Below are positions 11,912 to 21,149 of a stretch of 31,022 nucleotides of DNA, in pieces (within the stretch, counting starts at the first letter, position 1; the number at the start of each line of letters is the position of its first letter). A program made the translations under genes and the position numbers. The DNA is taken from assembly GCA_029747585.1 (NCBI GenBank), contig JAPEVF010000541.1:1-31022 (forward strand), given 5' to 3'. The stretch comes from Pleurotus djamor (taxonomy: Eukaryota; Basidiomycota; Agaricomycetes; Agaricales; Pleurotaceae). The notes beneath the pieces are model-generated. The model searched no databases and was not told where the DNA came from. It saw only the letters and a program-made list of their open reading frames with translations.

Positions 11912-12530
11912 ATGACCGACACACTCGCGACCTCGGATATCAACAAATCGGGTAAGCCAGAGCTCTCACTATCTATGTCGATAACCACCTACGTCGTGTT
12001 TCAATAGAAAAGGTGGCCCCTTTACCATCGCTCCAAAGGCGGGGTTGCATCGAGCTCCCACCTAGCGAAACTCCCTTGGAATCCGAATTTCACCTTGACG
12101 ACTCGAGTTGCGATCCCATGGATGTTGACGGACTCGATTCGCCAGAAATGAAGCCTTCCTGTCTCGGGGATCCATCAAGCGTATTCACGGAAAATCAGAA
12201 CCACCCAAGTGCCTCAGTCGGACTCCACAATGGTACCGAAATCAACATCGAAGAGATTCAGTTCAGTCCCATGACCTCCCCAAATCTTATGTCCCTGCCG
12301 AATAACTGTGCGTATCATGTTGTCGATTAGCATGGGGACAATGAAAAATGACGTCGGCTGCCTCATTTACAGTTCAAATGTCTTCATTTCCCCCTTCTAG
12401 GATGCCCTCGTTGGATATTGATCTCCCGAAGATTAGTGGCCCGGATTTAGCGAGCCAAAGCAAACTCTTGTCAACCGTGACTACTATGGAGAAAACTCCA
12501 GGCCTTGTCGCCGAGATGGACCAAGATTAG
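11912..12530 (+). CDS. Small unknown acidic protein
   Basis: Three exons (11912-11951, 12008-12307, 12373-12530) encode 165 residues; both introns (56 and 65 nt) have consensus ends and the phases match. The protein is hydrophilic, rich in Ser, Pro, Asp and Glu (for example DDSSCDPMDVDG), without a signal peptide or membrane helix. The second half has short repeats of the type MSSFPPSRMPSLDID. It is probably disordered. No family is recognised. The start has a good fungal context (aaccATG). It could be mis-modelled at the ends, but the three exons each open the frame the next needs, which argues for a real gene. Confidence 0.55.
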
Positions 12531-12903
12531 CCAGGCTTCTGATCCTATCATCTCTCTTCCCATCTGGCTTCACTTCTTATTGCTCATTGCTTATTCTTCT
12601 TCTGTATTGAATAGGCTATCATTATTCTGTCTTATGCCTTTCTGTTGACTACGAATCAACATCATCTTCTCCGGAATCTCATCTACAGCATTCTGCCAAG
12701 CTGTGTCTTGCGACCTTACATCCGAGGTAATCTCGTCGAACTCTGTTATACGGCTCTTTCACGGGGGAATTATTTATCCCTTCCCCCACCTCGCCTTCGC
12801 TAAAGCCGCATATTTTTCCTTGCACATTGTTTAAAAGCGCGTCTGATGAGGCAATTGTGCTCTCACTTGACTAGACTACTTGCGTTGCTTTTGCCGTCGT
12901 AGG
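12531..12903. other. Promoter region of the LPMO gene
   Basis: The 373-nt spacer is pyrimidine-rich in its first part. It includes TTAAAAG at 12831-12837 about 70 nt before the ATG (a weak TATA-like element) and GTGGGG on the minus strand. No gene is seen. Confidence 0.4.
12784..12789 (-). promoter_or_regulatory. Candidate carbon-catabolite repressor (CreA/Cre1) site
   Basis: CCCCAC on the + strand reads GTGGGG on the minus strand, which fits the SYGGRG consensus known for CreA/Cre1. It lies about 115 nt before the LPMO start, and repression of polysaccharide-degrading genes by glucose is common in fungi. One six-base match is weak evidence. Confidence 0.25.
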
Positions 12904-14063
12904 ATGCGTCTCTCTTCCACTCTCGCCATCATCGCCGCTGGTGTCAGCCGCGTTGCTGCCCACGGTTATGTCGCCTCCGTAACTTTGAATGGCGTCACCT
13001 ACCCCGGATGGGCTCCCTTCTCAGATCCGTACGTCTCATAGTCAGGCTTTCCCTTGGTCTGCTGACTGAAACCGCCTCCCTCAGTTATATATCTCCTCTT
13101 CCAGTCAGAGGTAAATAACATCGTTAATCCTGCATGCTGTTTTACCGTTGACAAACGATCCGTCCAGTCGAGCGTCGCATTGACGATAACGGCCCTGTGA
13201 CCGACGTCAACCACGTGAACATCACCTGCAATAAGGGAGGAAACGTCCCAACATCTCTCATCGCCCCAGTCACCGCTGGTTCTCAAGTAACCTGTACGAC
13301 TGCAGTTCCTTCCCATGGGTCATGTATTGATATACTGACGTACCTATTTGTATAGTTCAATGGGATCAATGGGGAAGCTCCCACTCCGGCCCTGTTATGA
13401 CCTACATGGCGAAATGCCCGAACGGCTGCGCCAACTTCAAAGGCGACACTGGTAGCCCATGGTTCAAAATTGATCAATTCGGCTGGGATCCGTCTTTGAC
13501 ACCTGCCTGGGGTTCTGTGCGTAGCAACACAAAACCAAGAGTGATCTTGCCAACTAACTTGCCCGCCACCGCAGGACCGCCTTGCTGCTCAAGGCGCGAA
13601 ATGGACATCGACCATCCCTGCGAGCATCTCAAATGGCGAATACCTTTTGATAAGTTGTTCTGCTTACTGTCCATCCGCTTGTAGCTTACGTCTCCTGGCG
13701 TTATTACAGGCATGAAATTCTCGGTCTCCATGTTGCTCATGCTGTCGGTGGTGCTCAGGTAGGCCCCGCATCATCCTTGTCCGAATTTTGACTCCATGAT
13801 TACTAATTTTTACCCTCCAAGTTCTACCCTCACTGCTTCCAAGTCTCCGTGACCGGTGGCGGATCTGCCAACCCCTCGGGAGTTGCTCTCCCAGGTTCTT
13901 ATAACCCTACTGAGTCGTAAGTCCATTTTGTAAGCATGCCCGCCCCGATACTGAAGCACGGCGATTCCGGTGAAGGGGTATCTTGACACAATTGTGGTGG
14001 TTCTCTGCCTCGAACGCCAGCGCTTCCTACACCGCCCCAGGAGGACCCGTCTGGTCTGGTTGA
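12904..14063 (+). CDS. Secreted AA9 lytic polysaccharide monooxygenase
   Basis: Eight exons (12904-13028, 13085-13110, 13168-13293, 13356-13516, 13575-13649, 13708-13758, 13822-13916, 13976-14063) encode 248 residues. A signal peptide (MRLSSTLAIIAAGVSRVAA) is followed directly by His20-Gly-Tyr, so cleavage would expose the N-terminal histidine of the copper brace. His102 in SSHSGP is the second copper ligand. Tyr190 in GAQFYPHCFQ is the axial residue, with Gln188 next to it in the conserved second-sphere position. AA9 enzymes cleave cellulose or related glucans oxidatively outside the cell. There is no C-terminal CBM1. All introns are GT-AG except the fifth, which reads AT-AC (13650-13707) and may instead mark a defect. 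If that intron is not removed the conserved LLRHEI core is disrupted. Confidence 0.9.
13650..13707 (+). other. Putative AT-AC intron (or damaged splice site) in the LPMO gene
   Basis: The intron starts ATAAGT and ends TTAC; the next exon starts AGG CAT. Removal in phase 0 restores LLRHEIL, the core expected in AA9 proteins. The donor resembles GTAAGT with the first base changed, and there is no U12-type ATATCCTT, so a U2-type AT-AC intron would be the reading. An alternative 31-nt GT-AG intron (13654-13684) also keeps the frame but is very short and inserts about nine residues in the conserved core. Confidence 0.5.
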
Positions 14064-14410
14064 AAATGGAAATTGTAAACTCTATAATCCATGTTTGTTC
14101 GAATTCAATCAAAATCGGGCATGGGAGAAAATGATTCGCCGATGATTAATATGTAGAAGAACTGGTCTATATTGATAAACTGGATGTGAACCTCCTCTGT
14201 GTGATCGCGTGCGTCCGGTAAGGGACGATGAAGAGATGTTTAGTATATGCTGAGTTCTACGTGAGGAAGCGCAACCAAGAATCGTTCCTTCCTTACTCTT
14301 TTCTGGGCTCTTTCTAGAGGTTATACAACGGGAGCATGGCCATAGAACCTCCTAATAGAATAGAACTCTCAATGGGGTCTCGGACTTATCAAAGAAATGA
14401 TGAAAAAATC
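14064..14410. other. 3' flank of the LPMO gene, no gene seen
   Basis: About 347 nt of AT-richer sequence between the LPMO stop and a tRNA gene on the other strand. Apart from the pol III terminator of the tRNA near its end I see nothing. Confidence 0.5.
14403..14408 (-). terminator. RNA polymerase III terminator of tRNA-Asp
   Basis: Six A on the + strand are read as TTTTTT on the minus strand, two bases after the discriminator base. This is the standard pol III stop. Confidence 0.75.
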
Positions 14411-14493
14411 CTCTCTGTCTGGGAGTCGAACCCAGCTTTCGCGCGTTATCGTGCGATGACAGGCGCGTGTACTAACCGATATACTAACAGAGA
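14411..14493 (-). tRNA. tRNA-Asp(GTC) with an 11-nt intron
   Basis: On the minus strand the arms fold as follows: a seven-pair acceptor stem (TCTCTGT with ACAGAGA), D arm (GTAT...GTAC), anticodon stem CGCGC/GCGCG, and T arm CTGGG-TTCGACT-CCCAG, with discriminator G73 as is usual for tRNA-Asp. The loop is CTGTCA then C, interrupted after position 37 by 11 nt (14446-14456), the canonical nuclear tRNA intron site. The anticodon is GTC. Without the intron the length is 72 nt. The D and T arms provide the A and B boxes that TFIIIC recognises. CCA is not encoded, as expected in a nuclear gene. Confidence 0.95.
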
Positions 14494-14677
14494 CGCTACC
14501 GTACAGGGAACTTGAACGCCCAAGTGTTTCCAAGCGCCCATTACTCTTGGAGGATGGTCGTCCTTGTTTGGCCCTTGTCTCTCGCCGATTTCAACCTCAA
14601 TATGGCTTCTCTGACGATAAAATCTTTGCCCCTCCATTATTTTGTCATTGTAGAACCGATAGCGGGTTTTCTTGAGA

Positions 14678-14697
14678 CTTGAAGCTTGAAGCTTGAA
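14678..14697. repeat. Tandem heptamer repeat, CTTGAAG x 2.9
   Basis: Two full copies and six bases of a third, without mismatch. It lies in non-coding DNA about 185 nt from tRNA-Asp. Confidence 0.7.
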
Positions 14698-15140
14698 CCT
14701 TCCGAGGGACCAACGAGGGCCTCAGGACTGGAGTCGCGCGAGGGGTCCACTGCTGTCTCGCATATGTAAGTTATTCCATATCTATCGGGAAGCTAATGTG
14801 AAAGCTAATGTGATTCAATGGGAACCCTTGAATGGACTCTAGTTGTGTTGCTTTGATGCTACACTATCATCCGAGAAGATGTCACTTGCACTCGCGTGCC
14901 TTTGGCCACCTGGTGTACCTCAGGAGAACAATGGTATCTGGCTGAGCGAGCTAACGAACGACGTCATCCAACCTACAGGCTACTGTATTCGGGATGGCGC
15001 AGATACGGACAATGGTTCCTGGACCCGGACCAACCCCGGATTGATAATGGCACACTGCGTCATTATCCATCCTTGCTTTGTCCCCGTATGAGATGGCTTT
15101 GTGCCACCGACGCGGCGGGCTCGCCCTTCCGCTAGGAAAT

Positions 15141-15152
15141 GACTATATAGTC
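15141..15152 (+). promoter_or_regulatory. TATA box inside a 12-bp palindrome
   Basis: GACTATATAGTC is a perfect palindrome whose centre is TATATA. It lies 50 nt before the ATG of the third F-box-like gene and is a plausible core promoter element. Confidence 0.4.
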
Positions 15153-15201
15153 CCCAAATTATTTCCCCAGTCCCAACACCAACGAAGCCACACGTTCGAA
15201 G

Positions 15202-16340
15202 ATGTCGCGCATCCGACTTCCTATCGAAATCATCCTCATTATCGTGCGTAGTGTCAATGCAGAAGATAGGAAGACACTCGCTTCCTTGCTTCACGTATCT
15301 CGATGTATTCACGACGAAGTAGAGCCACTTCTTTATCAAGCGGCTCGTTTCCTCCAACTTGGAGAGCCAAGCGTTACTCGGCGACTCCTCAAATTCGAAC
15401 AAACCATCCTCCTTCGAAACCTCGCCCTAAATGTCAAGGAGATTACCATCTTCTGTCATCTACTTCCCTTAGAAGCACCACCCAATTTCTCACCAATCAT
15501 CCCTATCATCCGCCGTATCATCGTCATGTGTCCGAACCTGAAGACATTCAAGATGCTCTACCCACGCATCATAGTCGACGACTCGGTACTATTCAAAGAC
15601 GGCTTGCTGCCGTTCTCCCTTACCGATTTCCGATATGTCCATACCCCTGCGTTCCGAGATCCGTTGGTCCGATTCATCACTTACCAACACGCCATCGAAC
15701 GCCTCAGCATCCCCAAAGTCCATTCAATGAAGCTTCCTAGGGAGGCTTTACCCCGCCTTCGGTGCCTTGAAGGTGGGCACGGCCTAGCCATTCAACTCCT
15801 CCCGAATCGACCGATCACTCACCTCAAGATTACGGAGCTGCATACTGACTATATCAACCAACATCCCGTGGAAATCCTGGAAAGTGTCCGCGTCTTCTCT
15901 TGCTCCGCCCTTCACTTGGATGCCCTATTCTATTTCGCAAGCCTCATGCCTAATCTTGAATGTCTTCACATCGGCGATGCGGTAAGTCCAAATCCTCCCT
16001 TGCACAAAGCCATTCGTACTAACTTGATCTCTTTGCGTGTTTGTAGCATCATGGTTGGGACCAGGTTCCGACGCTCTTCAGCCAATGTAAAACCTTACGC
16101 CGTATGACATGGAGTACTATCACATTCTTTGATTATCCAACGCAGTTCCACGCGAATTGGGCAAGGCGATGCTTTCGAGCGTCTCCGGTGTTGGAAGAGA
16201 TTGAATACCAGCAAACGTTCTCAGGAAGGTATGACCGGTGGTATCGTGACGAATTGTGGTGGCCAATAACCGTCATGCGTCCTCCGGATTGGGATTGGGC
16301 TGAAGGTTGGAACGACGAACAGGGCTCATCGTTATCTTGA
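15202..16340 (+). CDS. F-box-like protein, paralogue 3 of 3
   Basis: Exons 15202-15981 and 16047-16340 are joined in phase 0 by a 65-nt intron and encode 357 residues. The N-terminus LPIEIILIIVRSVNAEDRKTL followed by VSRCIHDEVEPLLYQAA is the clearest F-box-like match of the three copies. It has the same landmarks in the same order (PFSLTDFRY, RPITHLKI, RVFSCS, SLMPNLECL). After the intron, at the same place as in the paralogues, come DRWY and DWDWAEGW near the end. It lies some 10 kb from the tandem pair, with unrelated genes between, so a separate duplication or local rearrangement is likely. Its stop is 121 nt from the stop of the convergent HPP gene. Expected role: adaptor of an SCF-type ubiquitin ligase with an unknown target. 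Confidence 0.82.
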
Positions 16341-16461
16341 ACTATAAGTACCTTCCGATGGCCACACTCGGACGTTTATCGAAGTTACGTTGGACAATTT
16401 TTTACATAGGGATGCCACAATGAAGCATGTACTACCAGATATGTATCATACTCGAAATAAT

Positions 16462-17366
16462 CTACTCTAAATTAGAAGATAATCGAACCACAGGAGCCGC
16501 CGTATGTATACTTGTCAAAGTATCGACCGACTGCGAGCTGGCCGTTTGTCTACGCATAGATATGGGAGAGGTATTTGGCAATGGCAAGGTGGACGGTGGC
16601 GAGTCGGGGGTGAACCAAAAAACAGGATACCGGCGTTGGATATTATTCAAAAACAACGCAACCCCCAACGCAAGGGTGGACGATAACAGAACGATTGGGA
16701 GGTAGTACCATCCTAGCTCTCGGACCTCCACATCGATAGCAGCGAGTAGAGCTGTCGCGACAGCTGGTGGATGATTCGTCCCGGTGATTTGCATGATTAC
16801 ACTGGAAGTTGCACAGGCCATGGAACCTGGGAGCCATTGAAGTTCGACGTAGCGTTGTTCGGTTGGGAGAAGGAGGAAGAGCTTGGTTAATATGATACCA
16901 GTCAATGCCCCCAAGAAATGACCGCCAATTAGAGCGCGTGGTTGGGCGAGAGGTGATTCAATGGTGCCGTATATGAGGACGGCCGATGCTCCCTAGACAA
17001 ATAGACCAGGTTTATCAGTCTCTCCAATCAGCTCAGTGCCACCAGAAACGTCGTCACTCACATAACTAGCGACGATCGAAGGGGTTCCTCGTGTGATAAA
17101 GTAATGTGCGTTCGAGAACACAGCTTGTACGACGGAAATCCCACAGAATGCTCCGATCCAAGTCCTACCCAGTCTTTCAGCTCTTCCAAATCGATGATTG
17201 CCCCATGAGAGACGCACCATATCCAAAGCCCCCATTCAGGAAGTTTTCTCGATGGCGGGTTTGCTCGATATCCCAGCCAACGACTTATCCACCAAGGTAA
17301 CTTGGAAAGTGGATTTGGGCGCGGCTTGAGTTGCAAGTCGGGGTTCAGACCAGATACATGAGCCAT
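16462..17366 (-). CDS. HPP-family integral membrane protein
   Basis: Three exons on the minus strand (17366-17218, 17164-17062, 16992-16462) encode 260 residues with matching phases. The N-terminal ~40 residues are polar with WLGYR before the first helix. Membrane segments follow around WIGAFCGISVVQAVF, ASAVLIYG, IGGHFLGALTGIILTKLF, the segment before the signature, and LGWYYLPIVLLSSTLALGVAL. The signature NHPPAVATALLAAID (His158-Pro-Pro) identifies the HPP family. The C-terminal ~60 residues are polar and Ser/Pro-rich. Plant and cyanobacterial members have been linked to nitrite transport in plastids. For fungal members the substrate is not established, and no nitrogen-assimilation genes lie nearby. 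Confidence 0.88.
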
Positions 17367-17855
17367 GGAAAGATGAGGACGAGGGAATCAGCATCAGTTG
17401 CGGTAATTTTGCTGGCCTGGCCATCACGAAGCGATGAGACACGGAGATCAGGTGTGGGCGTGGGCATGGGCCCGGTTGGTTCTCGAAAGCGTTTTGTTCG
17501 CATTTCGCATAAAGTCTACACCGTTCTTAGAGTTCCTATCAAAGTTTGGGCGATAGCATTGCTGCACGTGGGGATTAGTTGAGGAGGTCGCACAATAACT
17601 GGCATGTTACCAACACAGTGCGCTGCCAGAATGCACCCATCTCAAATTGACACAGCGGAGAAAACATGAAACGGTGAGCATCCGTTAATCAGAGAGGCAG
17701 CGTAGAGGCTGAGCATCATCGACGATTATTCTCTCGACATAGACGTTGGTTTCTAGCGAAGGAAGAGCGAAGATGAGTCACATAAAGTTGACTTGGGCCT
17801 TCTTTACATAAACATTGCTGTCAACAAGTACTATCGTATTGAGCGGTTGCCATCA
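17367..17855. other. Spacer upstream of the HPP gene and tRNA-Cys
   Basis: About 490 nt that should contain the HPP promoter (minus strand). Only short ORFs without motifs occur here. Confidence 0.5.
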
Positions 17856-17938
17856 GACTCCGTAGCTAAGTGGTTATAGCATGCGATTGCAGTGATTCAG
17901 CTATCGCAGGGTCCCGTGTTCAAATCACGGCGGGGTCT
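17856..17938 (+). tRNA. tRNA-Cys(GCA) with a 10-nt intron
   Basis: Acceptor stem GACTCCG/CGGGGTC (one T-G wobble pair), D arm GCTA...TAGC, anticodon stem TGCGA/TCGCA, and T arm CCGTG-TTCAAAT-CACGG with discriminator T73, which is typical for tRNA-Cys. The loop reads TTGCAG then A, with a 10-nt intron (17893-17902) after position 37. The anticodon is GCA. The mature length is 73 nt including the discriminator. The variable loop GGGTC also resembles eukaryotic tRNA-Cys. Confidence 0.93.
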
Positions 17939-17939
17939 G

Positions 17940-17950
17940 TTTTTTTTTTT
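17940..17950 (+). terminator. RNA polymerase III terminator of tRNA-Cys
   Basis: A run of 11 T begins two bases after the discriminator. The run ends in an ambiguous base, so its true length is uncertain. Confidence 0.8.
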
Positions 17951-18044
17951 NCGTTCTCACTGCCTGAAGTTCCCTCACTCTTTCCTCGGTCAGTAATACT
18001 TCGCACAAAGTTTGAAAGAACTAGCATTAGCATTTCAAGTTAAA

Positions 18045-18065
18045 CTTTTCACTTTTCACTTTTCA
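18045..18065. repeat. Tandem heptamer repeat, CTTTTCA x 3
   Basis: Three perfect copies, followed by CTT of a fourth. Non-coding, about 105 nt after tRNA-Cys. Confidence 0.7.
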
Positions 18066-18105
18066 CTTGCTTCCAACTGATCAAGTACTCAGCGCTCGCT
18101 CAGGT

Positions 18106-18123
18106 CTGAGGCCTGAGGCCTGA
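18106..18123. repeat. Tandem heptamer repeat, CTGAGGC x 2.6
   Basis: Two copies and CTGA of a third, 40 nt after the CTTTTCA repeat. It is followed by a short direct repeat of ACCACAAT. Confidence 0.6.
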
Positions 18124-19342
18124 ACCACAATAGACCACAATCCCCTCCAGCAGCCTGATGGAATGCCAAATAAAGACCACCCCCAGCCGCAGCCGCGGCC
18201 ACGCGACTAAGCCTCCATGGATACAAGTGAATCACCGTCACCATCCTTATCTCAAGCCCAGCCAGCGTTTTTGCGTCCTTCTTGTCCTCTGCTTGAGCCT
18301 ATGGGTATGGCATTGAGGTACATTGCTACCAGTCTAATCTTTTATGTGGACTCCTGGATNGGCGACTCATTTTCCGGTAGGCTCTCATCGCAAGGACTCC
18401 TGTGCCTTCCANGGCAAGNTCTTCATTCGCTGGATCTGATCACGGCTTCTCACACCCCACCGACGGACTCTCAGACTCGAGGGAAGGATCTTCTATATGG
18501 CTCTCATTTCTCGGCTTCGATATGTCGCCTGCTGCAAATTTGATCTATCACAACTCGTGCTTGACCACGACGCCACATTTCTTCGCAAATTATACACGGC
18601 CTGATCGATGGCAAGCTTCGGATTGGCAAACGCGCCACTGATGTCCATCTATTCTGGTCATCGAGCCTCTTCGTCACTTGGAGTTTCCATTCTTTGACCA
18701 TCCTCGAAACCTGACCTTGTCCTAATCTTCAACTTGTGGTAAATTTGGGAAAAGCTCAACCGTTCTACTTCTACTTCGCGATTCCTACTCACATACAAGT
18801 TGTGTACGGGCAGTATCCGCTTTGCTGGGTCAGCAACGGGATGATCGTTCGCAGCGCTCCTGCGCCGTACCACAAGACCAATCCCGTTATATCCTTTCCT
18901 TCCCTTACGCAAGCCCGATGTCCCCTCTTTCCTTCTCTTCGGGTGATGAATCAATACGCCCCATGACATCTCCATAAACGCTCTACTTTCATATCCCAGC
19001 TTAATTGTATTTCACGACTACCATCGGCGGCGCTCGAAGGAATCAAGTAGGCACGAGACGAGCCACCATTGTCTTGGGTTAACTTGAAACATGTTGTAGC
19101 TGGAATCACCATCGCCGTGGGCTGCAAATTTCCAAGTTGGCTTGAAGACACCCCGCTAGCTCTCGGGATCTGACAGTCATCCATTGGTTTTGCGTTTGAC
19201 CTTCTCTCATGTCATCTCCCTCCAGGCGGCAAACTGTCATCGCGCTCCTGGCCGATATCAGAATGACCTGGCTTAAAAGGAGGAGCTGGTTCAACTAGGA
19301 ACCACTAAGAGGCCATTAAATCATCCTCTTTATCCCCTCGCA

Positions 19343-20886
19343 ATGTTCACCAAGGAGGAGGTCTGGATGGTATTCTTCTACCGTCCGCCATACAGCTCAC
19401 CTTTAACCGCAGTCCAAGTTCGTTTCCATCTTCTGTCAAACGCTTCTATATGGTACGTATGCTGCTACACGGGCCCCGCGATTCGTCTTCGAACATTTTT
19501 CTGACTCTCTTACTCCTTAGGTGCATATACGGTGCTGTTCATCATCACCCACTGGGTTCTTGCCTACAAGCGTCCCCGTGGGCAACCAGTAAATTGGACG
19601 ATGACCGCAATCTCCATCGTTATGTTCGCCTTGGCCACAATGGTTCGGGATTACTTTCATATCATCACCGTTTTCGTTAAGAAAATTGTCGTAGCACATC
19701 GCTGTGAACTTCACGCGAATCATCAAGGCCTTTGTCGTCTTCAAAGACGAACAAGGAGGGCCTGCCGCATTCTTTGATCAACTCGCCGAGTTCACTCAGC
19801 TATTCGGGAGCACTATCTATGTCGCTCAAACCCTTCTAGGTGACAGTGTTGTGGTGTGTTCATTTCGAGACCTTTCTGATAGGAAGGCTCTCTGACCGCC
19901 CTACAGTTGCTTCGTTGCTATCTTGTTTGGGGGCGTCGCCTATCTGTCATTGCGTTCCCCTTCGTTCTCCTACTAGGAAGTACAGGTGCGTCGATCATCG
20001 ATCTCGATCGGCCCTCAGCTTTCCAAGTCAGCCCCTGGCACTGACTCCTTTCGCGATGTAGCGTCTGGCGTTGGCATCCTTTACTCCATGGCCCATGTCG
20101 TACCCAAAGCCGACATCTTTGTCATCCAACTCCAGCATTGGATCTTGACATTCTTCTCTATGACGCTCGCAACGAACATCGTCTGTACTTGTAGGTTCAC
20201 GAGTTTATACGTTCTGCTTCTGCTCCTCCCCCTGATCGCCACTTCTTCCTTCCTAAAGCACTGGTGGCGTTCCGGATTTGGTACATCAATCGCCAAAACG
20301 AGTTCTTCCAAGGTGGAAGCTTGAAGCCCATCCTGCTTCTCGTTGTCGAATCTGGCGCAGTCTACTCAGCTACTCTCCTTGCGCTGTTGATCTTATATAA
20401 GACTGAATCATGGTTCCAATATGTCTTACTTGATTCCGTGAGTCCCCCTTCGCTGTTCTGTTACCTGCTCACATCTGACGGGCGGTGCCAATAGGTTTCT
20501 CCCATCGTCGTGAGTATTTCCGAACCTTTTCTACGTATTTCCCTCAAAAATGCTCGCAGGGACTGGTGTTCTCCATGATCATCGTGCGTATCGGTCTGGG
20601 CATCACTGCTCCCACTGGAGAGACCCGCATGGCCTTTGTCAGTCGTGTCAATGGTAGTGGTACCGTAAACGGCGAGAAAGGACCCACACGCTCGAAACTG
20701 GAAACATTTGCCGCTGCCCCTCGTACCTTATTCTCAACGATCATCTCCTCACATTCGGATCTTGAACCCGATACAGATAATTCGTACCTCCGTCCATCTG
20801 GAAGCGAGAGTGGTGGAGAGACGTTTGCGGCTGCATCTAGGGACTTGGTTTCGACTGATTCTAAGTCAGCGAAGTCGATGGTCTAA
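19343..20886 (+). CDS. Seven-helix membrane protein, paralogue B
   Basis: Nine exons (19343-19369, 19413-19452, 19521-19642, 19695-19853, 19907-19985, 20062-20190, 20259-20437, 20495-20509, 20560-20886) give 358 residues in one frame. The first two small exons are needed to reach the frame of AYTVLFIITHWVLAYK, the end of helix 1. Later helices include WTMTAISIVMFALATM, FGSTIYVAQTLLGDSVVLL, LSVIAFPFVLLLG, WILTFFSMTLATNIVCT, PILLLVVESGAVYSATLLAL and SPIVGLVFSMIIV. A ~95-residue polar Ser/Thr-rich tail ends it. Three introns match paralogue A (10004-11356) in position and phase: before LLRCYL, inside the helix-5 end, and after LLDS. The 15-nt exon 8 is notable. Function unknown; a receptor-like role is only a guess from topology. 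Confidence 0.75.
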
Positions 20887-21149
20887 GGAAGGTACTGGGA
20901 AGTATTTATTCTGTGGTACTTATGTTCGTGGGTAGGAGTATCTTGTTTTCTGGATATCATCTCTATTTATTATTGTCGATCTACGCCGTTGAATTATGAA
21001 TATCAGCATAGGGACATGGGATACCAAGGCGCCCAACCGTGAGGTATATACGGCAGTGAGAAGTGAGTGAGCATCGTGAGATGGTGTTCATCGCTTCTTG
21101 AGAAGTTGGTGACATCGGGCACGAAATTACCAGCTACACATCGATAACA

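Larger units (their letters stand above)
14494..15201. other. Spacer between tRNA-Asp and the third F-box-like gene
   Basis: About 700 nt. It includes a short heptamer repeat (14678-14697) and a TATA box near 15144. Two overlapping ORFs of about 80 codons (14843-15135) have no recognisable domain and no convincing start, so I do not call them. Confidence 0.5.
17939..19342. other. 1.4-kb stretch without a supportable gene
   Basis: It starts with the tRNA terminator and contains two heptamer repeats and four of the six ambiguous bases (17951, 18360, 18412, 18419). ORFs at 18217-18543, 18402-18641 and 18658-18975 (minus) are open but show no domain, and I could not splice them into a consistent model. 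A decayed gene or a lineage-specific gene hidden by base errors remains possible. Confidence 0.45.

Noticed and set aside
1706..12315. Identical 15-nt sequence AATAACTGTGCGTAT at the second-intron donor of two genes (1706-1720 and 12301-12315)
   Set aside because: One 15-nt match between two places in 31 kb is expected by chance about half the time, and the proteins around it do not align.
14843..15135. Overlapping ORFs upstream of the third F-box-like gene, one reading YGQWFLDPDQP, which recalls the YGRWY...P block of that family
   Set aside because: Only a few residues match, the spacing differs and nothing before or after aligns, so I do not call a pseudogene.
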